Shown: piece by piece, positions 1-13,354 of the stretch
How the letters are laid out: every line of letters begins with the position of its first letter
Numbering within the stretch: the stretch's first letter is position 1
NCBI GenBank assembly: GCA_036426205.1
Contig: CM071573.1
Coordinates: 70,780,382 to 70,844,381, forward strand
Reading direction: 5' to 3'
DNA length: 64,000 nucleotides
Source: Ascaphus truei
Taxonomy: Eukaryota > Chordata > Amphibia > Anura > Ascaphidae
Notes under the pieces: generated by a model
The model's database searches: none
What the model saw: only the letters and a program-made list of their open reading frames with translations
Told to the model about the DNA's origin: nothing
Program-made: the position numbers and the translations under genes

Positions 1-62
1 GCTCGCACAAATAAAAGCATTTTGTAAGCCACAGAACGGTATCGACTATTTGTTTTTGATTT
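1..62 (+). repeat. Fragment of a PLE-derived terminal repeat
   Basis: The window opens in the same sequence found at 55990-56045 and, reversed, at 55211-55265 (GCTCGCACAAATAAAAGC, then ACAGAACGGTAT, then TATTTGTTTTTGAT). The part bearing the hammerhead-like core would lie just before position 1. Confidence 0.7.
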
Positions 63-515
63 TTGTTATATATAATCTCGACATCTCTGCCATTTGCCAG
101 CTCCCAATAAAAATGCAATCTACATTCATAGCCAACAAAGGAGTTATTTCAGAACAATTCCTAGTTCACAATAAGACAGAGAGTCATGATTTCCCAAGTG
201 CATTTGATACTTCACAATGTATTACTTATTAATGAAGAATGACATGTGTAATTTCACTCTCAAGGTGCTCTTCCTGGGTTTACTGCACACTTTACATAGC
301 GTTGCATACTATGTCATCCCATATAACATATAAAGCCCATCCCACAGTGCAAAGCTGCTGGTCCTTTGACCATTTTAGCCCATGGCGTTGCAATATGTTA
401 CCCCAGAACTGAAGCAGATGCAGAAAATGTTTGTATCCGAGTAATTTGTCCCATCAGGGATGGTCTCCAGCAGACTTATCAGACAAGACTTCCTGTATAT
501 ACTGTGACGAGGTAC

Positions 516-727
516 CTCTTTAATGTGGAGGATGGTGCCATTGGGCGGGCGGACAAACACCGGACGGTTGTCATTGACATCAATCACCTCCACCCTTAGC
601 ATGGTGGTCCCCCACAGAGGGGGTCTGCCTTTGTCTGTGGCTACGACTGTTAGGTTAAACCTCTCAAAGGACTGCAGCAGCCTTTGGGACGTTACCAGCC
701 CAGAGTTGCCATCAATGTGGAACGCCT
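516..727 (-). CDS. CDH23: CDH23 exon: second half of approx. EC24, DVNDN linker, start of EC25
   Basis: 212 nt, entering in phase 1 and leaving in phase 0, with acceptor TCCTCAG and donor GTACCT. Reads AFHIDGNSGLVTSQRLLQSF, TVVATDKGRPPLWGTTMLRV and NDNRPVFVRPPNGTILHIKE. This is the most downstream CDH23 exon in the window. The remaining repeats and the membrane region lie beyond position 1. Confidence 0.97.
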
Positions 728-3700
728 CTGAGGAGAGAGTAGAGAAAACCCGCTTCTTTACATGTGACAGTTATCCTAAATATACAGAAAAAAAACACAT
801 TACTTTAAAAAAAAAAATGCAGTCCCGCTAAAAAAACTAGAATTGGATTGTTATCAAGTGAGGGACATCAGACATATCAAACATTGCTCTATTATTTTTA
901 ACGTTGGATGTATAATTTAACAGCTTTGCATATTAATGCATTGCAGTTAAAAGGTTTTCTAATATAAGCTTGAAAGTCTAACTCCGTCAAGAGGTATATT
1001 AATATATATAATGTAATGTCATATAACATGGGTAGGAGCTTGTTAAGGATTCATAGCTACCCAAGGAAAGAATGCTGCAGAGATATTTGGGTGAATAGGT
1101 GAAGGAATAAATAGATTTTGTTTTTGAAAACGCAACCAACTATAAAAAGAATCAGTATGTAACACAATATATCCATAATATATGACACACACATGTACTT
1201 TTCAGCCCCTGTCCTTACACCTGCTGTACAGACCAAAGTTTCTGAATATCTCTCTGCGATATCGTACCGAATGGCCCTCCATCGACATAAACTTAACATG
1301 TAAATTGTGTAAATGAGTTCCTCATATTTCCTCCCAAACCTGGCCCCACTACCTCCTTCCACATTACTGTTGCAAGTACTATCATACCCAGTAGCGCCAG
1401 CACGCTGCCTAGGGGTCACGCGCGGCTACTCTTTCACATTCTCCTCTCACATTCAAAAGGTAGCTAAAACCGGTCGTTTTTTCCTCTGCAATATTACAAA
1501 GATACGCCCGTTCCTCTGTTGCTCGACTTGTAAAACTCTGACACAGACCCTCATTCTCTCCCGTCTCGATTACTGTAACCTCCTGCTGTCCGGCTTTCCT
1601 GCCTCTCACCTGTCTCCCCTACAATCTATCCTAAACGCTGCTGCAGAATCATTCTACTTTTAAATCTGTCTCAGTGTCTCACCTGCTGAAATTCCTCTCC
1701 TGGCTTCCGATCAAATCCCGTATCACACACTCAATTCTCCTCCTCACTTTTAAAAGCATTACGCTCTTCTACTCCTCCTTACATCTCAGCCCTAATTTCT
1801 CGATGTACACCATCCCGACTCTTCCGTTCTGCTCAAGGATGTCTTCTCTCTACTCCTCTCCTGCCTTAAACTTTTCTCACTGACTGCTCCACACCCCTGG
1901 AATGCCCTTTCCCTCAATATCTGACTAGCACCCACTCTATCCACCTTTAAGACCCATCTTAAAACACACCTGTTTAAGGAAGCATATAAGTAGCTGCATG
2001 CTGATGCTTTATACCTCATACATAATCCTTGGCCCCCTGCAGACGCACTTACCAGAACACCCTTCTACTATCTCTGTACGTTCTTACTACCTACCAATTA
2101 GATTGTAAGCTCTTCGGAGCAGGGATTCCTTTTCCTAAATGTTACTTTTATGTCTGAAGCACTTCTTCCCATGATCTGCTATTTGTATTACTTGTTATTT
2201 ATATGATTGTCACGTGTATTACTGCTGTAAAGCGCTATGCACATTAATGGCGCTATATAAATAAAGACATACATACATAATATATTAGACATTTGCTTGA
2301 CATTTTTTCAAGTGCTTGGTGACAATCGGATTACAGAATTGACAGACCCAGCTACTATATTTTATATTGTTGCGTCACTGCACCTGGACGGCTATTAATA
2401 TTATGACTTATTTATAAGTGGCCACATGTTATTTGGTGCACTACAATACAGAAGACAAAACACTGGACCAATTAAAAGGACACAGACAGAATTAGAAGTA
2501 CCCGAGTACAATCACATACACCAGGGAATGAGCTCCCTCCATGTAAGAGCTCACAAACTAAAGACTCTGCACCTAAGAGTTAGGCCTGTGTACCAATTAT
2601 TTTCTTGACATAAATGAATGAAATGGTCTAAACAGAAAATAAAGTAATAAAGTAGTAGCCCCCCCTAACATGTTTGCAAACATATGGCATTGAAGCATCA
2701 AGCACTAACAATATTTAATTTCCTAGGTATTTAATCCTCTGGGCGCCCTATAGGCAGAGTTACTACGTCCTCATCTTACTGCTCATTGTTCTGTGGGAGA
2801 TTGCGTTCTGCGCACCACAGCGTGATAGAAAGGACGAGTTACAGCATCAGCGACGGAGCGATCACGTGACCGCGAGTGCCGGAGGGACAGCCTGGTGCTG
2901 CCATACCTCCGTCACGCAAAGGGTTAAAGCACTAGTATTGCCTGTTGGTTTTTTTCTTTGACCCCCCATTTTTTTTTACTTGGATAGAAAGCAGGGGGGT
3001 CTGTGGAGATAAACTGCGTTCATTTCAGTTCCGGGAATCCCCTGGCTCCTGAGATACTTACTGGGGGAAGATCTGCTGTGTGTGTTCACCATCCCCACTG
3101 ACATACCTACACCAGGGCCCTCCAGGTTGTAAGTCACCACCCCGTTGTCGCCCTCATCCAAATCTGTGGCTGACATGATGATCACAGACGTGCCCTCGGG
3201 TTCATTTTCATACACGCTGGTGCTGAACTGGCTTTTGGGGAACTGGGGCCTGCAGTCATTAACATCCAGAACCGTGATAACTACCTGTTATAAAGAAAAG
3301 GGGGGAGGGGGGTGAGAAATACAGATCTGATGGCTAAATCAGTCAGGATGGACACATATACCAATTTTATTTGCTGCACATCCCGATAAGGAAATGCAGG
3401 AATAGGTACAACAGTTACCCACTGCCCACGGCATTGATTGAAGGGCAAGCCTCTATCTACAGCATTACAGGGGTTAAAATGGGTTTATTGATTTTAAAAT
3501 GAAGCTGTCGTACCTATTGAAATGTATAGCTCATTTCAGACACAGCCTGGAATATTTGCTTGCTTATTTTTACCCATTGAGTAACAGTGACTATCTGAGA
3601 GTCCAAACCATATTTACTAAGCAATGCTAATCAGTGATACCTGACAGACAATTCAGCAGTTTTCAGAGAAATACATATTAAAAGGAGGTAGAATCAAGGG

Positions 3701-3983
3701 AACAGTTAATGGAACGGCAGTGGTGGGGCGCCATCAACAATGGAACGGAAAAAAAACCCAGTACATGGGAACCTATGGGTTTAGAAAACAGGAAATTGAA
3801 ACTTAACATTAGGACCTATTTTTTCCAATATTTGAAGCCTCTTTCCCTTGCTGGACAATATTTCAACTCCGTTCATGAATGAAAATAAAATATTCCATAG
3901 GACAGTCTAGGGGCCTAAGCTGGATGTTAGGTAGGAAAAATGGGCAGAGTATGCGAGCCAAATGAATTGAATTATATATATGT

Positions 3984-4033
<50 letters not shown>

Positions 4034-7000
4034 CTGCAAAAAAACACAGCGCCAAGTCCTTCAATAGTGTAATATGTTTTTAATACATAATAAAATACAG
4101 CCAAGCAACCAAATCAATACTCACAAAGTTAAAAGTCTTTTTAGCTTATCACATCTACTGATGTTATGTAAAAGGGTACTCAAGTGTCTACAGGATGACG
4201 TCCTAATGTTGCGTTGTGTGGACGGTGTGTGGTGCAGGAACTGAGACAAGTCCGTAATGTGTAGGGCAGATTCAATTCTTGGAGCAGTGTCTGTGGCTCA
4301 CTCTGAGTCTCTCCACACACCGTCCAGACAACGTGACATAATCCCCTCCCCCAAAGAACCCGTAAATGTGTGTGAGTGCGATGGCTCATTGCGGCATCCA
4401 CCGCAACACAAAGGGAGAGGAGGGGACAAAAGACAAAACGGAAGAGGGTTAGCAGTATAAGCAACCGGGATATGGGCACTCCGATGGGGATGGTCCTACT
4501 ATCCTGGGGCTGTATACTGTGGAGACTGCTCAGGGCATAGCCTGCCGCTATATGGACTCATAGCATGAGACCATTCTTAAGGCTTCTTTCTGCCATGCTC
4601 AGTAGCACTCCTCTGTGACACTCATATGCTTATATATATGTTGTGGTCATTTTGGGGGTTCAATAGGAGCTTGTTAGGTGTCCAGTATGTTTCTTTCTAA
4701 TCGGCACACTTTCCCTAACTGTAAAACAAAAAAATAGGGGATCCTAACTTATCCTATATATACATTGAACCAAAAAAAGAACAGCGCAAAAAAACCATAG
4801 TGTAGTATATTTAAATAGTTTTATAAAAAATAAAGGTGAGTATTGCACGTACATCAAAAAGAAGGGTTAATAGCAAGACATGTTAGGGACATGTTACCAC
4901 TAGGCAGGCATAACGGGATACAGGCACCGGGAATTGGACGTCCTCCCTCAAGATGCTGGTATCTGGATGCAGAGTATACAGCTCAGCTCGGTTCACAGCG
5001 TTGGGGAACCTTCCCGCGCCTTCACGGAGCTCACAGCAGTTGTTCTCAGGGGTGGATCACCGCGTCTCTTCCTGGTTAGTCCACGTTGGCGTGTGACGTC
5101 ATCCGGCAGCGTCTCTCGGCCGGTCGCGTCTTTAGTGCGTCACTCCTTGGCGATATGCAGTCGAGCAGTGTACAGAGTCCCTTGCAGGTCCCGCAATGAA
5201 ACAAATGTCCCAATATAATGCCGCAATGGGGGTATATGTAAAGAATAAAGGAACGCGCCCTCTCCTACGCGTTTCGTACTTTCGTACTTCGTCAGGGAAT
5301 GATGGAGGAGGTTCCAGGGGCGGTTCTTATACACTCAGCATTATTGCTATTGGTTCAGGGTAATTGTATTCAACTCCCCCCACCTGGAGAGGCATTCACT
5401 CATCCCGTGGAGGGACTCGAATTACAAAGACATTTTTTATATAAACATACATGGGATAAAGCACACTTAAAAAAATATAATAAACTTTAATAATTCGAAT
5501 CAAGGCTTTTAAAAATATATATATATATCAAATCAAGACTCTAAAAGTAAAGAAACAAAAAATTAGTCACATAATAAAAATCACATTTAGAGATGTAAAG
5601 TGCTAACTCCCAATAGTTAAGAGTAACATAGATTAGCATATGATTTCTAGTAAATATATAAATACATATGGAAATCTATAGGATAATGTAATGGTCTAGG
5701 AATAGATCTTAGGGGTTAAAGTTTGTTAGAGTTATTTCAAAGAGAGAAGGTATTCTGATAATTCTTAAAGGTATTAATTCTATATAACTTAAAATATATT
5801 TTAAAATAATTAATTAAATATTTCTTAAAACACTGGTGCAATTCATGTTTAATTGAAAAATTACTAATTAAAAAAGAGACCATACGTCAATCTCCTCATT
5901 TAGACCTAGTGGAGACAGAGTCTGGAGTTTATAAATCCACAGACTTTCTTGTTTGGACAATTTCTTGTCTCTGTCACCACCACGTCTACCTGATTGTACA
6001 ATCTGAATTCCCACATATGTCAAGAGCGAAGAGTCACAGTCATGTTTGATTTTAAAATGTCTGGACACGCTATGTTGTTCTAATCCTAATCTAATGTTTC
6101 TAGCGTGTTCTAAAATCCTGACTCTTAAAAATCTTTTAGTTCGCCCAACATATTGGTATCCACAGGGACACTGCAATAAATAAACCACATATGTGGATTT
6201 ACAAGATATGCAATCTTTCACTGTGAATTTTTCCTTAGTCGTGTTAGATATGAAAGATTTGCGGTTAGAACTTAACATTTTGCAGGCTTTGCACTTCCCA
6301 CAGCAAAAGTTGCCGTTTGGCTTAGTCGGCATCCATGATGGCTCCAGTGACATATTAGTAGGGAAACCAATATCACTAGGTGCTAGGAAGTGCTTGAGGG
6401 TCTTGGCCCGACGATAGATAAAGCTTGGTTTGTTTTGGAGAGAGGGCCCCAAAATAGGATCATTACAGAGAATGCCCCAGTTTTTATTAATTATTTTTTG
6501 CACACTAGTGCTCACTGAGCTAAACTCTGTAATAAATGGGACTTTTAGTTTGTCGTCTACCTCATCATTTGTTGTTCTTTTCATCTTCTGAATCAGTAGA
6601 GAGTCCCTATCCATTCTATCGACTTTTTCTAAAGAGCTGAGCAAAAGGGCCTTATCATACCCACGTTCTATAAATTTATCCAAAAGAGAGACCGATTGAA
6701 CTTCAAAGTCAGCTTGGAGACTGCAGTTACGTTTAATACGCATAAACTGACTTTGGGGTATGTTGTCAATCCAGGATCTTTTGTGATTACTGGAAGACAG
6801 AAGGAAGCTGTTGGCATCCACTTTTTTAAAGAAAGTTTTAGTGTTGATGTTTTCACCCACCCTTGACATTAAACTTAAGTCCAAAAAATCTATCTGACTT
6901 ACATTTGTCTCAGATGTAAATTTCAAATTGTAATCATTCGAGTTCAGATAGACCTTAAAGAGCTCCAAAGTGTCCTCATCACCCTCCCAGACACACAAGA

Positions 7001-10000
7001 CGTCATCGATATATCTTTGCCATACAATAACTCGATTAGCGAATGGGTTATTGTGCCATATAAAGTTATCTTCCCATATCCCCATGTATATGTTCGCATA
7101 ACTGGGAGCAAATCGCGTCCCCATGGCAGTGCCACACAACTGTAGATAGAACTGATTCAAAAATAGAAAATAGTTGTGTGACAATATAAAAGTAATGGCA
7201 TCGATAATAAATTCACAATTTAGAGGGTGAAGATCCACATCTCTGGATAACGTCTCCTTTATTGCCCCAATCCCCTTATCATGGGGAATACATGTATAAA
7301 GGGATTGAACATCAAACGTTGCCCATCTATAACCTTCCTGCCATTGAATGGTTTTAACTAAATTTAAAACGGCAGTGGTATCTTTAATATATGATGGCAG
7401 TATTTTTACATATTTTTGCAGAAAAAAATCCACATACTGTGACAAGTTTGATGTTAAGGGTCCAATTCCAGAGATTATGGGTCTACCCGGTGGATCGATA
7501 GAGGCCTTGTGTATCTTGGGAAGGTGATAATACACTGGTATAGTAGGGAATGAAACATTCAAAAATTGATATTCTAATTTAGATAGTACTGTGGATGCAA
7601 CAGCCTCATCCAAAAGGCTCTGTAGCTCAGAAACAAACATATTTGTTGGATCCTAACCAAGTTTACTATAGTTGTCAGGGTCATTCAAAATGCGCATAGC
7701 CTCCTTTTCATAGCTTGCGCGGTTTTGGATAACTACTCCTCCACCTTTATCTGCCTGCCTTATGATTAAATCTTTCCTGTCTTGAAGTTCTTTAAGTGCT
7801 AAATGTTCGCGATAACTAAGATTGTGCGGTATATCAGATGTTTTAAAATTTTTAACCAGTGATGTAAATTCGTTATTAACTATATTAAAAAATGAGTCAA
7901 TAAAACTCCCTTTACTTTGGGCCGGATAAAACCTTGAAGGTGGTTTAAAATCACTATGTTGACAAAGTGTCAAATGTGGGTCTATATCAGTAGGATCTGC
8001 ACTTGCAATTTGATTACCATGGTCAATTCCTGTCTCTTTTTTTAGGAAATGCCTTTTTAATGTAAGGTTCCTAGTAAACCTATGCAGGTCAGAAAATAAC
8101 TGAAAACCATTGGGACCACTTGATTGTGAAAATTTAAGCCCTTTACTCAGAACCAATTTTTGACATAAAGTGAGATCAACATTGGATAGATTAAAAATAC
8201 CTTTAAAAGAATCATTTTTAATTAATTCGACTCCCTTCTTTGTTTTGGTCTTACACCCTGCTCTTGTTCCTCTTCTGGTGAGTGGTGTCTTTTTTGTGAC
8301 CTGGGGGTCTCTAAAATTTTCTTTTCTTTCTCTCTTATTGTATTCCCCTTTTCCTTCGAACCCAAGTATCTCTGCTTGAGTTCCTCCAGAAAAAGGGATT
8401 TCTTAGGGGATGTTTGCTCGCGGTCTTTCCTTGGGGGTGTATTTGCCCTCTGATGGTCATATTGTTTTTCTTTCTGGTGAGTATCTTTCTTATGTTGTTC
8501 TTTATAAGTATACTCTGACCTATTATTGGAGCTATCCCTCCTCTTACTGTAACTATTATGACGCTTATCTTGTGACTTTTTTCTATAGTTTTTAACTGGT
8601 CTATGTTGATCTTTAGTTTGTTCCTTATGGACCCTTTCCCCCTCAAAATGGAGACTATTATCTCTTTTTTTCTTTTGGTAGTTATTACCATGATATTTAT
8701 TGGGGGGATTTTGACCATGTGAAACAGTGACTTTTTCCCTTTCGGATCTATTCCAATCCTTTTGTCGACCATTATCATAATCGTGTTTATCACGGTAAAA
8801 TTTTTTCTGCTTATTAAGCATAATCTCCTCCGTCGTTGACTCTAGAGTCATTTTGAGTTCGCATTCCAATTTGGAGCAGTCAGTATGTATAACTAACGGT
8901 TCCAAAACTTTAATTTTATTACAAATATCTTTTTCTAAAGCTGCAATTGTCCTACTGCGTTCAAAGATGATCAATCTCATTAACTCTTTACTTTTAGAGT
9001 CTTGATTTGATATATATATATTTTTAAAAGCCTTGATTCGAATTATTAAAGTTTATTATATTTTTTTAAGTGTGCTTTATCCCATGTATGTTTATATAAA
9101 AAATGTCTTTGTAATTCGAGTCCCTCCACGGGATGAGTGAATGCCTCTCCAGGTGGGGGGAGTTGAATACAATTACCCTGAACCAATAGCAATAATGCTG
9201 AGTGTATAAGAACCGCCCCTGGAACCTCCTCCATCATTCCCTGACGAAGTACGAAAGTACGAAACGCGTAGGAGGGCGCGTTCCTTTATTCTTTACATAT
9301 ACCCCCATTGCGGCATTATATTGGGACATTTGTTTCATTGCGGGACCTGCAAGGGACTCTGTACACTGCTCGACTGCATATCGCCAAGGAGTGACGCACT
9401 AAAGACGCGACCGGCCGAGAGACGCTGCCGGATGACGTCACACGCCAACGTGGACTAACCAGGAAGAGACGCGGTGATCCACCCCTGAGAACAACTGCTG
9501 TGAGCTCCGTGAAGGCGCGGGAAGGTTCCCCAACGCTGTGAACCGAGCTGAGCTGTATACTCTGCATCCAGATACCAGCATCTTGAGGGAGGACGTCCAA
9601 TTCCCGGTGCCTGTATCCCGTTATGCCTGCCGAGTGGTAACATGTCCCTAACATGTCTTGCTATTAACCCTTCTTTTTGATGTACGTGCAATACTCACCT
9701 TTATTTTTTATAAAACTATTTAAATATACTACACTATGGTTTTTTTGCGCTGTTCTTTTTTTGTTTCTATCTAGCTTGGTGTTTGAACCATTCCCACTGA
9801 TCAGCAGCACAAAACATCACCTATCAGGTTGTATTATTAATTTATATATAAGTCACTATTCTCTAGCACAGACCACATTGAGCGCAACATTTTTCTGTTT
9901 TCACCATATACATTGAACGCCTACATACTATATACAGTGAGATCCCTCAGTGTTTCCTCCAGGGATTTCCCTATAGAACTTTCTACAGCTCTATATGCAT

Positions 10001-13000
10001 CCCTCGTGACATCAACGGTCACCATGCCTACAGTGGGAATGGTTACAAGTATCTCTACTATCATGTACCAGGTGACAAGCAAAGCACTTTCTAGAAGGTG
10101 GGCGTGGTTAGGGAAATCCCCCACAGTTAACCCTCTGAGGTGCTTAACCCCTTAAGTGATCATAGTATTCCCAAAGAGGTTACATATATTAGAATCCGGG
10201 CTAGCTCAATTGGTCCATCCCCATCGCCAAATTGCAGCGAGGAGAGAAGCGCCTGCCCATAAAGTTCGGATCGTTCCGAACCACGAGAGTTTGAGTGAGT
10301 TCAGATTTTGCCCCCAATCCCCTCAATCTTACCGATGTCAATTTTAGTAACAAAGACATAGCAGTCTAACTGCTTATCATCATATTACCTGCACAGAGTT
10401 CTCTCGACGGTTGCTGGCGATATCTCCAGGGTTGTCTCTGGCAATGGCTGTAAGGGTGTAGTGATCCTTCTTTTCTCTGTCCAGGGCAGACAGGATATAT
10501 ATATCCCCCTGTTTCACATACAGAGGAGAGTTAGAATATTTATCCTCATGCTTTACCCATTTATTTTTAACTTCAAGTTGCTTTATACTTCAACATCTAC
10601 AATGACTATGCAGGAATAACCACCCCTTAGTCTCATAAGACCTATGTAAAGGTTATAGTTCAGATTTAAAGAGCTGTGTTAAAGCCCCATGGCCCAGTTT
10701 CCCGGAACAACCAATATATTGTATGCAAAAACATTTATTTCAACCAATGGAGAAGCAGGTGTTAAGATGAAACCGAACTTTTGACCATCCTGTAATGCAA
10801 GGTTAGAGCCATAGTGGTCCCTGAGAATATCATATTCATCATTGGTTGTATTACATTTTAATGGGCTAAGAGAGTTCTATATAGATGTAAGTGTGTACTG
10901 AGCTTTCCCATTCTCCCATGTCTTCCACCCCTCCCCCATATATGCTCCGTAATGACCAGGAGACTTGTGAGGTGCACACACTATAACATCTATGAAAAAC
11001 ACTCTACAAACAAATCTTGTAGACATCATGTGACATTGAACTTAAAGTTCTAGTGATGTTGAAACCCATCGTAAAAATCTACTATATCCCAATTGCAATG
11101 TGTTACTGGGGTGTAGTAGGAGCCACATGAAGATGCCATGTTCCTATTAAATACAATGTTTAATATCTATTTTATTTCATAGTTTCCTCACAATAGTGCC
11201 AAAGAATGCCCTTCAGAGCCTCAGATAGGGAACAATGGATTTTAGCTGTTAGACTGGGACTTGGCTAACACAAAGACTAATAATTGTGACTTCTTTGTTT
11301 TAGATGTTGCCATTAGAAACTGCCATGAAAGTCTACCAAGAAGCAGTTTTCTGTTTAAGTCATTTGTCATTTACTGGAGAGAAAGGAAAATAAATTCCAA
11401 CAAACATACAGTATTATTCAACCTCCCAGCTGTGCAACAATTCATATACCCACAGAAGTCAGTAACAAATATAACATTGAATAAATGGTGAGCACAGTGA
11501 ACACTAAACTCAATCAGTTTGCCTCAGAGGAAAATGAAAAGTTCTAAAACTGTCCGATTTGCTGCAAAAATTGCAGTTGAAAATGATGTTGCTTGTTTTC
11601 AGATGAGCAAACACTTTGACAAGTGACCACCAGGTTTTCAGATGTACATTTTAAATATCCATTATGTTATTAGTGGGCTGGCAAAGGGAGCCTGTTGAGC
11701 GAATGAGCGTGTGGATGGTCTGGAAGGTTGAGCAAAGAGACAAGTCGGCAAGCGGCTAGTTCAGAATGTGGCTTCGGGCCAGTTGAGTGACGGAGCAGGA
11801 GAAGGGAGCGGGAGGGACAGGGGGACGGTTATTATAATAATGAATGAAAAGGAAACACAACAAACCTTATAGTAATAATAATAATAATACTCTCTTCAGA
11901 GCAGGGCATTACTGGCCAAAATTATCCTGCTGGGTTCACTACTCCAGCCAGGGCCCTGTTGGCCAGTAATGCCCTGTTATGAAGTGGTCTATTACTTAAA
12001 TGATTCTGATTCCACTGTACAAAGAAATATAAATATATTGCCAATTAATTGCATAAACCACATTCATGTTTATATTATTTTGCTCTGTAGTAAAACGCAC
12101 ATGCCGCAAATAGTCCTGCTTTGGGTTGTCATAAATCTGTGACATAGGTATTTACCCTGCTCACGATCTGCAGAAACTGATACTGTTTTCAACAATTACA
12201 TAGCTTAGAGCAGGGGGGCGCAAACTTTTTCACCTGCGCCCCCTGCCGACGGTCCCCTTACTCCCGCACCCCCCCACCGGCGTAATGACGTCACGTTGCC
12301 ATAGTAATGTGACGTCACATGACCTCGCGGAGTAATTTGATGCCGCGTTGCCATGGCGACGCTGGAAGGAAGCCGCCGGAGCCAAGGTAAGTAAAGGTTT
12401 ACAGAGGCCCTGCAGCTCCCCTGGCACTTAATTTAAGTGCCTTCGGAAAGCGCTCAGGGCCTCTGTAAACCTCGTGCCCCCCCCCCCGCAGACAGTCTCG
12501 CGCCCCCACTGGGGGTCGCGCCCCCCAGTTTGCGCACCGCTGGCCTAGAGGAGAATAGGTGGAAAAGTATGGAACTCACCTGAAAGCTGAGGTTGTGACT
12601 GCAAATAGCAAAACAAGTTTTAAGAGAGGACTCTTCATTAAGAGGTCAATTAATGGAAATGACTAGTATGGACATATCGGCATCTGGAGGCAGGAAGTGA
12701 GTGTTTTACTCACCCAGAGACTTTAGCACCTGAAAGTAGTGGGGGAGAGTTGGGACGGGATACTGAGATTGATGGACCATTTGGTCTGATCCAGTATTAA
12801 GTTCTTATCGTAGAAAAGGGCTGTGTTGATTTTTATTGAAGAGAAATGTAAACAAAAGGATGCTATAATGTGTAGTGTGTTATAACCAACAGCACTCTCT
12901 CTATTTGCTAAATTGGTTTCAAGAAGTAAAATAAATACATAGCTTCCATAATGGTGTAATCTGAATTCCCATTTTCTAAATTGTGGCTAATGGAGAGAAA

Positions 13001-13315
13001 GAAAAAAAAAGCAGTTTTCTACTCTTAAGTCAAATTGTGGCCATGAAAATGAAAGGGATGGAATTGCTGGATGAAAGTTAATGAAGTACATAAAACCATT
13101 GGTGTTGAATGACCAAGTGATAGCAAAGAGGAAAATGCTCTCAGACATATACCATTGTCGGATTTATCCCAAACTTGCCCTCTCCATCCACAAGGCTGTA
13201 TTGTATAAGGGCAAAGCGACCAGAGTCGGCATCTTTGGCTTTTATCTGCAAAACAGTTGAACCAAGTTGGATGTCCTCAAAGACAGGTTTCTGAAAACAA
13301 ATAATAACAGTTATA

Positions 13316-13354
<39 letters not shown>

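Larger units (their letters stand above)
4771..9905 (-). mobile_element. Penelope-like retroelement with inverted terminal repeats
   Basis: A 5135-bp insertion flanked by a perfect 13-bp target duplication (ATATACATTGAAC at 4758-4770 and 9906-9918). The coding strand is minus. From its 5' end it has 142 bp of unique leader (9905-9764), an inverted terminal repeat (9763-8985), ORF1 (8980-8222), the reverse transcriptase/GIY-YIG ORF (to 5868), a 3' region and the second terminal repeat (5553-4771). PLEs carry terminal repeats (pLTRs) that may be direct or inverted; here they are inverted. The two copies differ at only a few positions, so insertion was recent. It sits in the CDH23 intron between 3284 and 10389, in the same orientation as the gene. 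Confidence 0.93.

Noticed and set aside
4843..5490. Open frames repeated identically at 9046-9691
   Set aside because: They are the two copies of the PLE terminal repeat, with no protein motif.
5868..6200. Reading the GIY-YIG domain as a horizontally acquired bacterial nuclease
   Set aside because: It is fused to a PLE reverse transcriptase in the usual order, which is the standard PLE architecture.
8335..8793. 152-codon minus-strand frame inside the PLE
   Set aside because: It lies in another phase of ORF1, with Ile/Lys-rich composition and no motif; a shadow frame.
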